Origin: a virus
Virus record (IMG/VR): IMGVR_UViG_3300024185_000019
Location: 1-38,406 of that record
Length of the DNA: 38,406 nucleotides
Strand: one strand, 5' to 3'
In this document: positions 8,726-15,818 of the stretch, one piece after another
Layout of the letters: each line of letters opens with the position of its first letter
Position numbering within the stretch: position 1 is the first letter of the stretch
The notes under the pieces: model-generated
What the model saw: only the letters and a program-made list of their open reading frames with translations
What the model was told of the DNA's origin: nothing
The model's database searches: none
Translations under genes and position numbers: made by a program

Positions 8726-9033
8726 AGCTTCTCCTCTCCATTAAGTTGATTGATACGCATCTGACAATAGCGTTGAACTTTCTCTAAGTCAATGATCTCG
8801 CTTTGTACCTGCGTCTTACCCTCATACATCTTGTAGCCTGCACGGCTGGCATACTTAACAATGTTGCCACGCCAGAACTCAAAGCCATTACGCATGATGT
8901 ATGTGATAGGTTCAATAGCCCACCGTGCATAGTGTGTAGGCTCATTCACGATGTCTGATGTATGTTCTGCCAATACATTCTCCTTAAAGTCTTCACGTTC
9001 TTTTATTAGACGATTCCATTCACTCTTTATCAT
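8722..9033 (-). CDS. DUF3310 family protein
   Basis: 103 residues. The core NEPTHYARWAIEPITYI, then GNIVKYASRAGYK and SEIIDLEKVQRYCQMRI, matches the DUF3310 pattern (xPxHY, IExI, GNxxKYxxRAGxK, DLxKAxxY) found in many phages, often near nucleotide-metabolism genes. Biochemical function is unknown; an old annotation as a nucleotide kinase is not supported by any visible P-loop. The ATG overlaps the thyX stop as ATGA. Its N-terminal 25 residues are charged and unlike the family core. Confidence 0.85.
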   Translation of the reverse strand: MIKSEWNRLIKEREDFKENVLAEHTSDIVNEPTHYARWAIEPITYIMRNGFEFWRGNIVKYASRAGYKMYEGKTQVQSEIIDLEKVQRYCQMRINQLNGEEKL

Positions 9034-9692
9034 TCTTCCTCATTCTCCGTAAGTGCATCCCATGACACAGGGAATAGTTCAATCATCTTACGATCAATCT
9101 GTTGTGCTACCTGCCGTGTTTCTGCCTGTGTGTCAGACTTGCACCTTAGGTTACACATGTCAGAGAAGGCATCAAGGCTACCAGACCAGTACCACTCAGT
9201 CATGGCTGACTGTGGCAGTACCACACGGGCTTGCTCTTCGCAAACACCTGTCTCTAGTAGGTATCTGTACTGCTTATCCGCTTGGATGTGAACCTGTTTA
9301 ATCACTTCATCCTGCTGTATGCTAAGTATCAGAGGATCACCACTGCCCTGCTTCTTATCTTTAGCAGCAGCTCTTAGCTTAGGTTGGTAGAACTCTGGTT
9401 TATCCTTGACGTAACGCCTAGATATTTCGTTCCATCTCAAGAACTTATGCTTGACTAGCTGCCGTGCTACGAACACAGGTGCTTTGATGTGAAAGCTGGC
9501 AAAGCAATGTCCGAATGGAGAGATATGACGATGCTTGGCAAGGTAGCGGATCAGCTTATCGTCTTTAGCTTTGAGTACTGGTGGCCCCCACGGATCGTCT
9601 TCCATCTCACTTGTCTTACCAAACGATACACGGGCAGCGTTAGCTACCGTCAAGTCTGTACCCATATGGTCAATGTAAGTTGCTTTAATCAT
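9030..9692 (-). CDS. thyX: Flavin-dependent thymidylate synthase ThyX
   Basis: 220 residues. Converts dUMP to dTMP with methylene-tetrahydrofolate, FAD and NADPH. ThyX features: ARVSFGK near the N-terminus, the RHISPFGH segment (residues 55-62), the signature region KHKFLRWNEISRRY (81-94), and ARVVLPQSAMTEWYWSGSLDAFSDMC followed by AETRQVAQQI. The canonical RHRx7S signature appears here as Lys81-His82-Lys83-x7-Ser91, so both arginines are replaced by lysine while NE and SRRY are kept. The gene overlaps a small exported-type gene upstream by 8 bases and DUF3310 downstream by ATGA. It supplies dTMP alongside MazG and the ribonucleotide reductase. Confidence 0.95.
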   Translation of the reverse strand: MIKATYIDHMGTDLTVANAARVSFGKTSEMEDDPWGPPVLKAKDDKLIRYLAKHRHISPFGHCFASFHIKAPVFVARQLVKHKFLRWNEISRRYVKDKPEFYQPKLRAAAKDKKQGSGDPLILSIQQDEVIKQVHIQADKQYRYLLETGVCEEQARVVLPQSAMTEWYWSGSLDAFSDMCNLRCKSDTQAETRQVAQQIDRKMIELFPVSWDALTENEEE

Positions 9693-9864
9693 TGATCCTT
9701 ACTCCAATACATTCTAATGTCTCTTGTTTATTATTGACTAATACAGAAGCAATACGGAGTTCTGTCATACACATTGTTTCATTGTCGAATGTACCTAAGT
9801 GGTGATACCTAACACCCTGTTCTGGTACAGCATCAAACCATATAAGTAAAAATATTAGTTTCAT
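9685..9864 (-). CDS. Small Cys-containing protein with hydrophobic N-terminus (59 aa)
   Basis: Start chosen at ATG 9864 (ATGA overlap with the primase stop, AAGGAGG seven bases upstream) rather than GTG 9870. The product opens MKLIFLLIWFDAVPEQG, a short hydrophobic segment like a signal peptide or anchor, then GTFDNETMCMTELRI, and ends ETLECIGVRIND. The layout (hydrophobic start, an F-x-(S/N)xExxC element, a late TC/EC followed by a short strand) resembles the product at 18060-18266. I believe such short exported-type proteins are common in marine phages, but the function is unknown. Confidence 0.65.
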   Translation of the reverse strand: MKLIFLLIWFDAVPEQGVRYHHLGTFDNETMCMTELRIASVLVNNKQETLECIGVRIND

Positions 9865-10652
9865 TTGCACACCTCCTTTAGTTGTTTAATATCATCAGGC
9901 ACTTTATATTTTATATCATCATACAACTTCATAGCAACTGTATCAACGCCTGTCCATAGCTCAATCTCTCTTCTGAACTGTAAAGTTTTATCCATGGCAT
10001 CAGGATCAAGTGCTATGACTACCTTTCGATACTCACCCACCTTATCCATATGCTTAGTGGATAGTGATGTACCAAGGATAGCCAAGGCTGTGATGTTAGG
10101 TAGCAGCTGGCTTGCAACTACTGCAGAAACGACATCTTCTACAATTAATACGACATCCCCACTGCCCACTGTGAAGTAATCAGCCTCACCAGTATAGCGA
10201 TACCACTTAGGCATGGTGCGCTTACCTACTGCACGTCCCACTGCATCAATCAAACGTCCACGGTAGTGTATAGGAAACACTACACGCTCCTGTTTAACAT
10301 CGTACATCAAGCCAGGATAGTCGCGGATACCCCAGCGCAAAACAAAATCCTTGTGCTTGGTATGATCAAAGGTAGGGTTGACTAGGTAAGCAGGTATTTC
10401 CATGGTCTCAGCCTCTTCTGTGCCTCTCTCAGGCGGTGGTCTCATACGCATAATAATCTCTGCTGCTGTCATGTCTGTCTCATAGATGCCACCCACCCGA
10501 CAGCCTAGCTTGTAGCAGTTATACTTCATTGTGCCGCCATCGTTCATGGCTGTGAATGTACCCTTACCCTTGCACTCAGGGCAGTTATTACGATAGGTGT
10601 CACCATCGTGTAGGTTTAGGGCTTCAACGTAACTACGAATGTTCATCGTCAT
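9861..10652 (-). CDS. Zinc-finger TOPRIM primase
   Basis: 263 residues from ATG 10652 (AGAGGA upstream; 10646 is an alternative). The N-terminal zinc ribbon has Cys24, Cys27, Cys46 and Cys51 (CPECKGKGTF, YNCYKLGC), as in T7-type primases. The TOPRIM domain has Glu172 (LIVEDVVSAVVAS) and the DPD motif at 216-218 (VVIALDPDAMDK), the metal ligands of RNA primer synthesis. No helicase domain is fused; a separate DnaB-type helicase lies downstream. The gene start overlaps the integrase end by 20 bases in another frame. Confidence 0.92.
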   Translation of the reverse strand: MTMNIRSYVEALNLHDGDTYRNNCPECKGKGTFTAMNDGGTMKYNCYKLGCRVGGIYETDMTAAEIIMRMRPPPERGTEEAETMEIPAYLVNPTFDHTKHKDFVLRWGIRDYPGLMYDVKQERVVFPIHYRGRLIDAVGRAVGKRTMPKWYRYTGEADYFTVGSGDVVLIVEDVVSAVVASQLLPNITALAILGTSLSTKHMDKVGEYRKVVIALDPDAMDKTLQFRREIELWTGVDTVAMKLYDDIKYKVPDDIKQLKEVCK

Positions 10653-11550
10653 CGTTTCCTCTAGCTGATAGTGCCTTGGATGCACCACTGAATGTGTTGA
10701 CCATGTAAGGCTTTATGGATGCCACGTTCTTGTGGCCCGTCACCTGCATGATACCTGCTAAGTCTACCCCACCCTCCATCATCTCTGTCACTGCTGTACG
10801 CCGTAAGTCCATAGCTGTCAGAGTGGTAGGTAGATTAGCTTCCTTTAATACATCATTGATAAGATAGCTTATTTCTAGTTTGTCATAGGGCGAGTACGCA
10901 TTAGCGCGTGGCTTTATACGGGGCGCTACATATTCTTGAAACCCAAAGTCTTCCTTCTGCTGGCGCAGCATATCGCACAACCCTGTTGAGATAGGTAAAT
11001 GTATCTCTGCGTTGCGCTTACTCTGTGTCAAGTCCAAGCGGCACTGGGTTAAGTCTAGCTTATCCCACTTGAGAAGGCGCATGTCACCAACACGCTGCCC
11101 CCAATCATATGCCATGTGGACAATCAGACCAATGCTGCGCCAGCGGAAGTCGCCATAAGCTGTTGCAAGGAATGACTGCACTTGATCGCGGCTCCACAGT
11201 ACACGCCGTGGTTGACCAGACCTGGTTTGTACCAGAGCTACAGGATCATGCGTCATTACGTCATGTCTCATTGAGTGCCTCCACGCAGTAGATAGCACAG
11301 ACTTGCGGTAGTTAGCTGTCCGAACCCCGACAGACAGCCACTCCTCATAAGCCTGAGTTAGATGACGTACCTTGATATTCTTATGGCGATAATCCCCAAG
11401 AGCCTTACCCTCAACCACTGTGCCAGATACGGCAGCAAGATGGATGTCATAATCTTTCTGTGTAGAACCTGCCAGACGACCAAATACAGCAGATTTACTA
11501 TAAAAATCAATGACTTCCTGTAGTGTTGATGAAGCCTTGGGGATATTCAT
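10633..11550 (-). CDS. int: Tyrosine recombinase / integrase
   Basis: 305 residues. The N-terminal core-binding region (about 10-105) precedes the catalytic domain: Arg153 (WGQRVGDMRLL), Lys178 (TQSKRNAEI), Arg250 (AMDLRRTAV), His273 (VTGHKNVA) and the nucleophile Tyr282 (IKPYMVNT). The usual HxxR box reads Met247-Asp-Leu-Arg250, so its His is replaced. The other key residues are intact, so it is probably active. It could integrate the phage or act in resolution. It lies inside the replication operon, between tiny genes and the primase, with an AAAGGAGACTAAC ribosome site. No tRNA-like attachment site was recognised next to it. Confidence 0.93.
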   Translation of the reverse strand: MNIPKASSTLQEVIDFYSKSAVFGRLAGSTQKDYDIHLAAVSGTVVEGKALGDYRHKNIKVRHLTQAYEEWLSVGVRTANYRKSVLSTAWRHSMRHDVMTHDPVALVQTRSGQPRRVLWSRDQVQSFLATAYGDFRWRSIGLIVHMAYDWGQRVGDMRLLKWDKLDLTQCRLDLTQSKRNAEIHLPISTGLCDMLRQQKEDFGFQEYVAPRIKPRANAYSPYDKLEISYLINDVLKEANLPTTLTAMDLRRTAVTEMMEGGVDLAGIMQVTGHKNVASIKPYMVNTFSGASKALSARGNDDDEHS

Positions 11551-11551
11551 G

Positions 11552-11653
11552 TTAGTCTCCTTTTACGTTAGCGTACCAGAGGTACAAGAACCCTACTAAG
11601 TAAACAGTCACTACTGCTAGTGGCAGAGCATGCATTAAAATGTAGGATACCAT
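11552..11653 (-). CDS. Tiny single-pass membrane protein (33 aa)
   Basis: Begins MVSYILMHALPLAVVTVYLV, continues GFLYLWYANV and ends KGD: one transmembrane helix with a short polar tail. It starts inside the end of the previous 59-residue gene (different frame, 19-base overlap), and its stop sits one base before the integrase ATG. The coding end also carries the integrase ribosome site (AAAGGAG). No family recognised. The continuous hydrophobic helix and the exact fit support it, but at 33 residues it could be chance. Confidence 0.5.
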   Translation of the reverse strand: MVSYILMHALPLAVVTVYLVGFLYLWYANVKGD

Positions 11654-11814
11654 ACTTCACCCCTATCTACGTGTTCCTTAACGTCCTTAGCTGTAAGCTC
11701 TAATGCCTTAACCGTTCCACCGTTCCAGTATGCGTCATCAATCTGCCTCAATAGTTTGTGGTAGTAATCTGAGGCTGGCATAAGGTTAGTGGTATTGAAT
11801 GCATATACTTTCAT
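11635..11814 (-). CDS. Small hypothetical protein (59 aa)
   Basis: Reads MKVYAFNTTNLMPASDYYHK, then LLRQIDDAYWNGGTVKALEL and ends DRGEVWYPTF. The ATG at 11814 overlaps the previous stop as ATGA. The first strand (MKVYAFNT) and the amphipathic helix rich in Lys, Leu and Asp suggest a folded small domain. No family recognised. It is one of a run of short genes between the winged-helix protein and the integrase. Confidence 0.65.
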   Translation of the reverse strand: MKVYAFNTTNLMPASDYYHKLLRQIDDAYWNGGTVKALELTAKDVKEHVDRGEVWYPTF

Positions 11815-12014
11815 AACTGGTGTACCTCATTATTGGTGTATGATGCAAGCTCTTTCTCTTTTACTGTCTTGAATATTACACGGCGTATGCCTGTGCGTTT
11901 GAACAGTTTGGCTCGAACCTTTATCGCATCATCTGCGCTGAACACTGTGGTGACATACTCACCATCAGGCTGACCTACACTTGCGTAGACTTTTATAGCT
12001 TTACTTGCAATCAT
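11811..12014 (-). CDS. Small basic hypothetical protein (67 aa)
   Basis: 67 residues starting MIASKAIKVYASVGQPDGEY; the ATG shares a base with the previous stop (TAATG) after a GGAGACAG site. It is basic in the middle (RAKLFKRTGIRRVIFKTVKEK), with a predicted beta-alpha-beta pattern. No domain recognised. Coupled on both sides (TAATG upstream, ATGA downstream). Confidence 0.65.
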   Translation of the reverse strand: MIASKAIKVYASVGQPDGEYVTTVFSADDAIKVRAKLFKRTGIRRVIFKTVKEKELASYTNNEVHQL

Positions 12015-12286
12015 TAACTGTCTCCTTCATTATAGTACCAAGCGGTGGGATCATCAGGTAACACATAAGGCTTCCAGTGATCAGGGTTACCATCCTCTCT
12101 TGCAGGAGGACGGAAGTCAAACATATTTTTCAATGCCCAAGACTTATCACGCAGGTCACTGAGTTGTGACAGGCGAACATCCATCATCTCCATTGAATCA
12201 TCTATCATGCTATCCATACAGGTGTACACTTCCAAGAGTATCTTTACCTCGTCACGAGTGAGTTCTGTTTTAAGTGTCTTAGTCAT
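12014..12286 (-). CDS. Hypothetical protein (90 aa)
   Basis: 90 residues starting MTKTLKTELTRDEVKILLEV. Residues 10-58 look like one or two long helices with a Met/Asp-rich stretch (DSMIDDSMEMMDVRLSQL), followed by a Pro-rich, probably extended tail (FRPPAREDGNPDHWKPYVLP). The ATG shares a base with the stop of the winged-helix gene (TAATG), so the two may act together, but no family is recognised. Confidence 0.7.
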   Translation of the reverse strand: MTKTLKTELTRDEVKILLEVYTCMDSMIDDSMEMMDVRLSQLSDLRDKSWALKNMFDFRPPAREDGNPDHWKPYVLPDDPTAWYYNEGDS

Positions 12287-12501
12287 TATACTGTCTCCTC
12301 AATTAAAACGTATCGTGTATACTGTTGACCCGTCACAGGGTGCTTACCCTTCACGCCATCAATGCGATAGCCAGCCTTGCGTAGCTCAGAGATACGCTTA
12401 GTGAATGACTGAATGCTGTAGTCCAGCATAGCCTCACGCAGGGTCAGCCCCTTGGTTGCACGAAGGTGAGCCAGGATCTTAGTGTTTTGTGAGTTAGTCA
12501 T
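12286..12501 (-). CDS. Small winged-helix DNA-binding protein
   Basis: 71 residues from ATG 12501 (AAAGGAGAAACAGAC upstream; an in-frame GTG at 12525 would put that ribosome site inside the gene). The sequence ILAHLRATKGLTLREAMLDY, then IQSFTKRISELRKAGYRI and a basic turn KGKHPVTGQQYTRYVL, is the layout of small phage winged helix-turn-helix proteins (HTH_39-like): helix, recognition helix (SFTKRISELRK), beta wing. It is first behind a promoter-like sequence and could regulate the following genes, including the integrase and primase. Target DNA is unknown. Confidence 0.8.
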   Translation of the reverse strand: MTNSQNTKILAHLRATKGLTLREAMLDYSIQSFTKRISELRKAGYRIDGVKGKHPVTGQQYTRYVLIEETV

Positions 12502-12565
12502 GTCTGTTTCTCCTTTGTTAGACACTTATAGATTAGTCATTGTAGTTGGCTGCGTCAATGTTACC

Positions 12566-12574
12566 ATTATATCA
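12566..12574 (-). promoter_or_regulatory. Extended -10 promoter, leftward
   Basis: On the minus strand the gap between the PP-loop gene and the winged-helix gene reads TGATATAATGG: a perfect TATAAT (12566-12571) with an upstream TG (TGnTATAAT, 12573-12574). The -35 region is weak (TAGTTG 16 bases upstream), as is usual for extended -10 promoters. The start of transcription would fall about 60 bases before the winged-helix ATG, giving an internal promoter for the integrase-primase-polymerase part of the arm. Confidence 0.5.
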
Positions 12575-12593
12575 CGTTGTAATTATGCAACTA

Positions 12594-13373
12594 CTATAGT
12601 TTCTCAGGGTTAGAGTATACATCTTCCAAACGAGGATGCAGTATCTCAGTGAACTCTATGTCGCAAAAGTTACCACAGTCAGGCATGATAATCTTCTGCT
12701 GCCTACCCGCATCAGGGTCTAGCTCATCCAGAAAAGTGTTACGGATGCAGCTGTTACCTACTAAGCGTTCAGCCTTTGACATCTTATCGAAGGTATCAGG
12801 GAAGTCCCTGCGTATCTTATTCCAATACCCCTTGCCACCCTTGACGCAGCCTATGCAGTTATTGTTTCCATAACCTAAGTCATACATTACTGGACGTTTT
12901 ATTTTAGCGTGTGTCTCTAGATAATGTAAGCTCTCTGGCTTATTCATCTTGCTATCTATGAGCGGGAACAAAGGTTTAGCGTCAGGGTACTGTTCCTTGA
13001 ATCGTATAGCTCTGTTGATCTCCTTCTTGCTGTACTCAAAGCCAAAGACTTGGCCCTCGTATTGTAATTCTTTCTCTAGTCTCTGGCGTACCCGCTTCTT
13101 GAGAACGAGCGTACACCTTGCGCCTCCTGGGCCATTGACATACTTGTCCTTGATTATTACGTCGAATTGATCTTTATACTTCTCAGGCGCACGTTCAGTT
13201 ACGATCTCTCTACCGTACCATTCCTCGCACTGCTCTTTGAATCTTGCGTTGTCTGAATGTGCGCTATCAATGGCGAAGTAGATAGGCAAAATGTTATCTT
13301 TACCATACTTATCAATGGCTAACTTAGTAGCCACAGCACTCGTTACTCCTGCACTCCACCACGATATAATCAT
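12594..13373 (-). CDS. PP-loop ATPase / PAPS reductase-like protein
   Basis: 259 residues of the adenine nucleotide alpha-hydrolase-like superfamily. The N-terminal SWWSAGVTSAVATKLA (4-19) is a variant PP-loop (S-x-G-V-T-S in place of SGGxDS) that binds ATP or an adenylated substrate. A cysteine set follows: CIGCVKGGKGYW and, near the C-terminus, MPDCGNFCD, which may bind a metal or Fe-S cluster. Phage members are usually called phosphoadenosine phosphosulfate reductases, but relatives also activate bases in RNA/DNA thiolation and modification. Given the methyltransferase-like gene 750 bases upstream, nucleic-acid modification is as likely as sulfate reduction; this is inference. Confidence 0.8.
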   Translation of the reverse strand: MIISWWSAGVTSAVATKLAIDKYGKDNILPIYFAIDSAHSDNARFKEQCEEWYGREIVTERAPEKYKDQFDVIIKDKYVNGPGGARCTLVLKKRVRQRLEKELQYEGQVFGFEYSKKEINRAIRFKEQYPDAKPLFPLIDSKMNKPESLHYLETHAKIKRPVMYDLGYGNNNCIGCVKGGKGYWNKIRRDFPDTFDKMSKAERLVGNSCIRNTFLDELDPDAGRQQKIIMPDCGNFCDIEFTEILHPRLEDVYSNPEKL

Positions 13374-13624
13374 TTTACTATCTCATACTTTTTGTTGATC
13401 TGATTTAGGCTAGACTTAGCTATTTGCGCGTCACACATACAGCCCTCAATGCTGCACTCTGCACCCTTAACTTTAAGAGTGTGGCCCGTGACTAGATCAG
13501 TTAAATCCATGACCCAGTACCCACGAGATACAGATTGTAATTGCTCCTTGGATAATGTCATGGGTATGCGTTTAGCCTTGGGGCTTGTGCTATTTGATAG
13601 CCTTGGAAAAAAGTTAGGTGTCAT
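13370..13624 (-). CDS. Hypothetical protein (84 aa)
   Basis: 84 residues: MTPNFFPRLSNSTSPKAKRI at the start, then a domain around WVMDLTDLVTGHTLKVKGAE followed by CSIEGCMCD, three closely spaced cysteines (CxxxxCxC) that could bind metal, and a helical end (LNQINKKYEIVK). The gene is coupled by ATGA to both neighbours, including the PP-loop gene after it. No family recognised; a partner role with the PP-loop protein is possible from context only. Confidence 0.7.
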   Translation of the reverse strand: MTPNFFPRLSNSTSPKAKRIPMTLSKEQLQSVSRGYWVMDLTDLVTGHTLKVKGAECSIEGCMCDAQIAKSSLNQINKKYEIVK

Positions 13625-13764
13625 TGTGTTACCTCTATCTCTGTCTTGATACCTTCCATGCGGCTATAAGTTTCCGCATGACGTTCTGCCTCATCCAAGC
13701 GATTGACTGTGTGGTAGCAGATCTCTTTGTTAGTCTTCTTGCTGGTCAATATGATGCGTATCAT
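13621..13764 (-). CDS. Small hypothetical protein (47 aa)
   Basis: Reads MIRIILTSKKTNKEICYHTV and ends KTEIEVTQ. The ATG and the stop each overlap a neighbour as ATGA. The pattern (strand, turn, strand, helix NRLDEAERHAETYSR, strand) suggests a small beta-alpha fold. No family recognised. Confidence 0.62.
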   Translation of the reverse strand: MIRIILTSKKTNKEICYHTVNRLDEAERHAETYSRMEGIKTEIEVTQ

Positions 13765-13934
13765 GTGCTTAGCTCATCTAAAACTTGGTTGTATACTTGG
13801 CAACGATCAAGGAAGTACAGCAGATATTCTTCATCCTTGTAGTCAGGCATATCTTGTTCAGACATGAACATGTCACTCTCAATCATGTTCTTCATCATAA
13901 GCATCTGGCTGCTTGTTAGTTCTAGCGTATACAT
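13761..13934 (-). CDS. Small acidic hypothetical protein (57 aa)
   Basis: Reads MYTLELTSSQMLMMKNMIES and continues through a Met/Asp-rich helix and DEEYLLYFLDRCQVYNQVLD to end ELST. A good AACAGGAGAG site precedes the ATG, and the stop overlaps the next ATG as ATGA. It is Met-rich and helical. No family recognised. Confidence 0.62.
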   Translation of the reverse strand: MYTLELTSSQMLMMKNMIESDMFMSEQDMPDYKDEEYLLYFLDRCQVYNQVLDELST

Positions 13935-13984
13935 TTGTTTTCTCTCCTGTTCTTACCGTTACTAGTATAGGGAATCATTGGTGG

Positions 13985-14128
13985 TTACTTTGCCTCCTCT
14001 CTGGCCTCAACGTATGCCTTGTATAGAATATTACATAAGTTATCCCGCATACCTTCAGGGACTTCAACGTACTCCTCTACGATAGCCAATATCTTATCCT
14101 TTGTAGCCTTGTCAAGTTTCTTAGTCAT
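13985..14128 (-). CDS. Small hypothetical protein (47 aa)
   Basis: Reads MTKKLDKATKDKILAIVEEY and ends VEAREEAK; almost wholly helical and charged. The ATG shares a base with the stop of the methyltransferase-like gene (TAATG). A 50-base gap follows before the next gene, with nothing recognised in it beyond that gene's ribosome site. No family recognised. Confidence 0.6.
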   Translation of the reverse strand: MTKKLDKATKDKILAIVEEYVEVPEGMRDNLCNILYKAYVEAREEAK

Positions 14129-14865
14129 TACGCCATCTCCTCTACTGATTGGCTGTTAAACTCATATACTGCGGTAGCAAAGCCACGGGGTGTGGCAGAG
14201 CGTATATCTTTAGTGCGCTGTGACTTACCGCCCAGCTTTTTGTGTTGCCTACTGTGGCCCTGCTCAGGCTGTACTGGATCTTTCCACGGCATAGTAAAGC
14301 CGTTGCCTGTCCACAGGCATGTCTTTTTAGGGTAGGCATCCTTGGCTGCAATGTACTCAGGCCAGCGTGGATGCTCTGCATGATCGTCATGGATGTAGCC
14401 GCCATACTCATAAGGGTGGAAGCTATGGTCAGGCTTGCGCCACTTAGTAGCCAAGACACTGACAGGGTTTTCTATGAAGTAAGGCACCCCTAGCTCATTG
14501 AACATCTGAGCACATATCTTAGCGTAACTTACTGCCTTGTTCTGAAACTCAGGATCACGCTCTGCCTTGCGCTTGAAGTGCGCCGCACCTGATACAGCCA
14601 TGTCAGTGCAGACAGGAAAGGCCATGCCAAACACAACGTCCTCAAACTGAAACTGTACAGCTATCCTGTTGAGTGTGCTCTGATCATGCAAGTCAGCTTT
14701 GACATACTTGATGCTGCCACCACTACCAAACACATCAGTGACTGTGTTATCGTGTTGAATATCAAAGGCGATACAGCTGTAGCCAGCCTCTGCCCAAGGT
14801 ACAAGCGCCTCGCCTGTGAAGTCATACAGGCTTAGCACATATTTATCTACGTTATGGTTTGTCAT
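14128..14865 (-). CDS. C5 cytosine-DNA methyltransferase-like protein
   Basis: 245 residues, Rossmann-type methyltransferase. Motif I-like LSLYDFTGEALVPWAEAG (11-28), then CIAFDIQHD (motif II acidic residue), then FPVCTDMAVSGAAHFKRK with Cys86 in the position of the catalytic PC motif (here FPVC, not PPC), and YFIENPVSVL with ENP at 132-134 in place of the usual ENV. The conserved end KKTCLWTGNGF, then IRSATPRGFATAVYE, is found in a large phage family. It may methylate phage DNA against restriction, but the altered motifs leave activity and target uncertain. Start by ATGA overlap with the previous gene. Confidence 0.8.
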   Translation of the reverse strand: MTNHNVDKYVLSLYDFTGEALVPWAEAGYSCIAFDIQHDNTVTDVFGSGGSIKYVKADLHDQSTLNRIAVQFQFEDVVFGMAFPVCTDMAVSGAAHFKRKAERDPEFQNKAVSYAKICAQMFNELGVPYFIENPVSVLATKWRKPDHSFHPYEYGGYIHDDHAEHPRWPEYIAAKDAYPKKTCLWTGNGFTMPWKDPVQPEQGHSRQHKKLGGKSQRTKDIRSATPRGFATAVYEFNSQSVEEMA

Positions 14866-15185
14866 TGTTTTACCTCCTCTGTTAGATAGATTATTAGCTC
14901 GTCCACATCGTCAAACTGATCTTGCAATACGAGATACCCTTCCGCATCCTCTACAGTGTAGGACAGCAAGCTCCACCTCTTATCTTCTCGCCTGTCAGGG
15001 TTTATGTAGTCCACAAAGATGCGGCAGGTGTTGCCATGAAGCTCCTCTTTCTGGAGTGACGGGCAGGTGTCATTCTTCCAAGTGCTATTCTTCCAGCCAT
15101 GCGGTGACAATGCGTGAAAGAGTTTATTGAGCATGTCATAGTTGTCATAGTCTTCATGCGGTACATCAGCTATTGCATAGATCAT
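14862..15185 (-). CDS. Hypothetical protein (107 aa)
   Basis: Start placed at ATG 15185 (MIYAIADVPHEDYDNYDMLN), preceded by AGGAGAGACTAAC; an upstream in-frame start at 15230 would overlap the previous gene by 34 bases and has no such site. The product looks like a single alpha/beta domain with strands at IYAIADV, CRIFVDYIN and WSLLSYTVEDAEG and a final acidic helix (DDVDELIIYLTEEVKQ). No family recognised. Confidence 0.72.
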   Translation of the reverse strand: MIYAIADVPHEDYDNYDMLNKLFHALSPHGWKNSTWKNDTCPSLQKEELHGNTCRIFVDYINPDRREDKRWSLLSYTVEDAEGYLVLQDQFDDVDELIIYLTEEVKQ

Positions 15186-15196
15186 GTTAGTCTCTC

Positions 15197-15787
15197 CTAG
15201 ATATTGTGGACGCGTTTCCATGTAGTCCAAGTGATAGCCTGTAGCACATGCGGCTTTACCTTCACACGCTTGGCAGCTTTGACATACGCCACCTGTAATT
15301 CACGATATTGACGCTTGCCCATGTTAGTCTTATCAGAAGTCAATCCTTCACGTTGACCACGAGCAATATTAAGAGCGTGTCCATCGATAGTCACTTCATC
15401 CAGTCCACGAATGTTAGAGTAGAATGAGCGTATCTTCTGCCCGTTCAAGCGTGTCAGAATGTCATCATCATCAATCAAGTCATCCTGTAATATAGACCAC
15501 GCTTTCTGTTTCATCGTGTTATAGCATGACACCTTGAAGTCATCCAAGCTGTCGCCACTCTGCCATGCAGCGCACATGGTGTCGGTGTCTTTACAGTTAC
15601 GTTCCCACCTATTGTTAGGTGATAGCGCGGCCATGACACCGATCACAGTGTTGACGGGTAGCTTGTGAGTGTCAGCTATTTGTACCGCCACACGTTCAGC
15701 ACGAGCGTACCATTCAACGCCATTGATTGTGTCATCATTTGACGCTTGACGGTATAGCTTTAGAATGTTGCGAACATATTGGGTCAT
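15197..15787 (-). CDS. Conserved phage protein, possibly HhH glycosylase-like
   Basis: 196 residues, mostly helical. Notable motifs are VMAALSPNNRWERN (51-64) and VTIDGHALNIARG (131-143), with the middle acidic cluster DDDDILTRLNG. I recognise this pair of motifs from a widespread uncharacterised phage family (LSPxxxWxxN, then TIDxHA); its helices and the late invariant Asp suggest a relation to helix-hairpin-helix DNA glycosylases, but I cannot confirm this. It has its own TTGACA-type promoter candidate and palindrome immediately upstream. Confidence 0.78.
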   Translation of the reverse strand: MTQYVRNILKLYRQASNDDTINGVEWYARAERVAVQIADTHKLPVNTVIGVMAALSPNNRWERNCKDTDTMCAAWQSGDSLDDFKVSCYNTMKQKAWSILQDDLIDDDDILTRLNGQKIRSFYSNIRGLDEVTIDGHALNIARGQREGLTSDKTNMGKRQYRELQVAYVKAAKRVKVKPHVLQAITWTTWKRVHNI

Positions 15788-15818
15788 CTGGTCAATCCTT
15801 CTGTGTTAAACTATCCAG

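Noticed and set aside
11551-11810. tRNA-type attachment site next to the integrase
   Set aside because: The stretch is occupied by two overlapping small genes, and no tRNA arm or long repeat of host type was recognised.
12502-12525. Upstream GTG start for the winged-helix protein
   Set aside because: It would place a strong AAAGGAG ribosome site inside the coding sequence, six to twelve bases before a good ATG at 12501.
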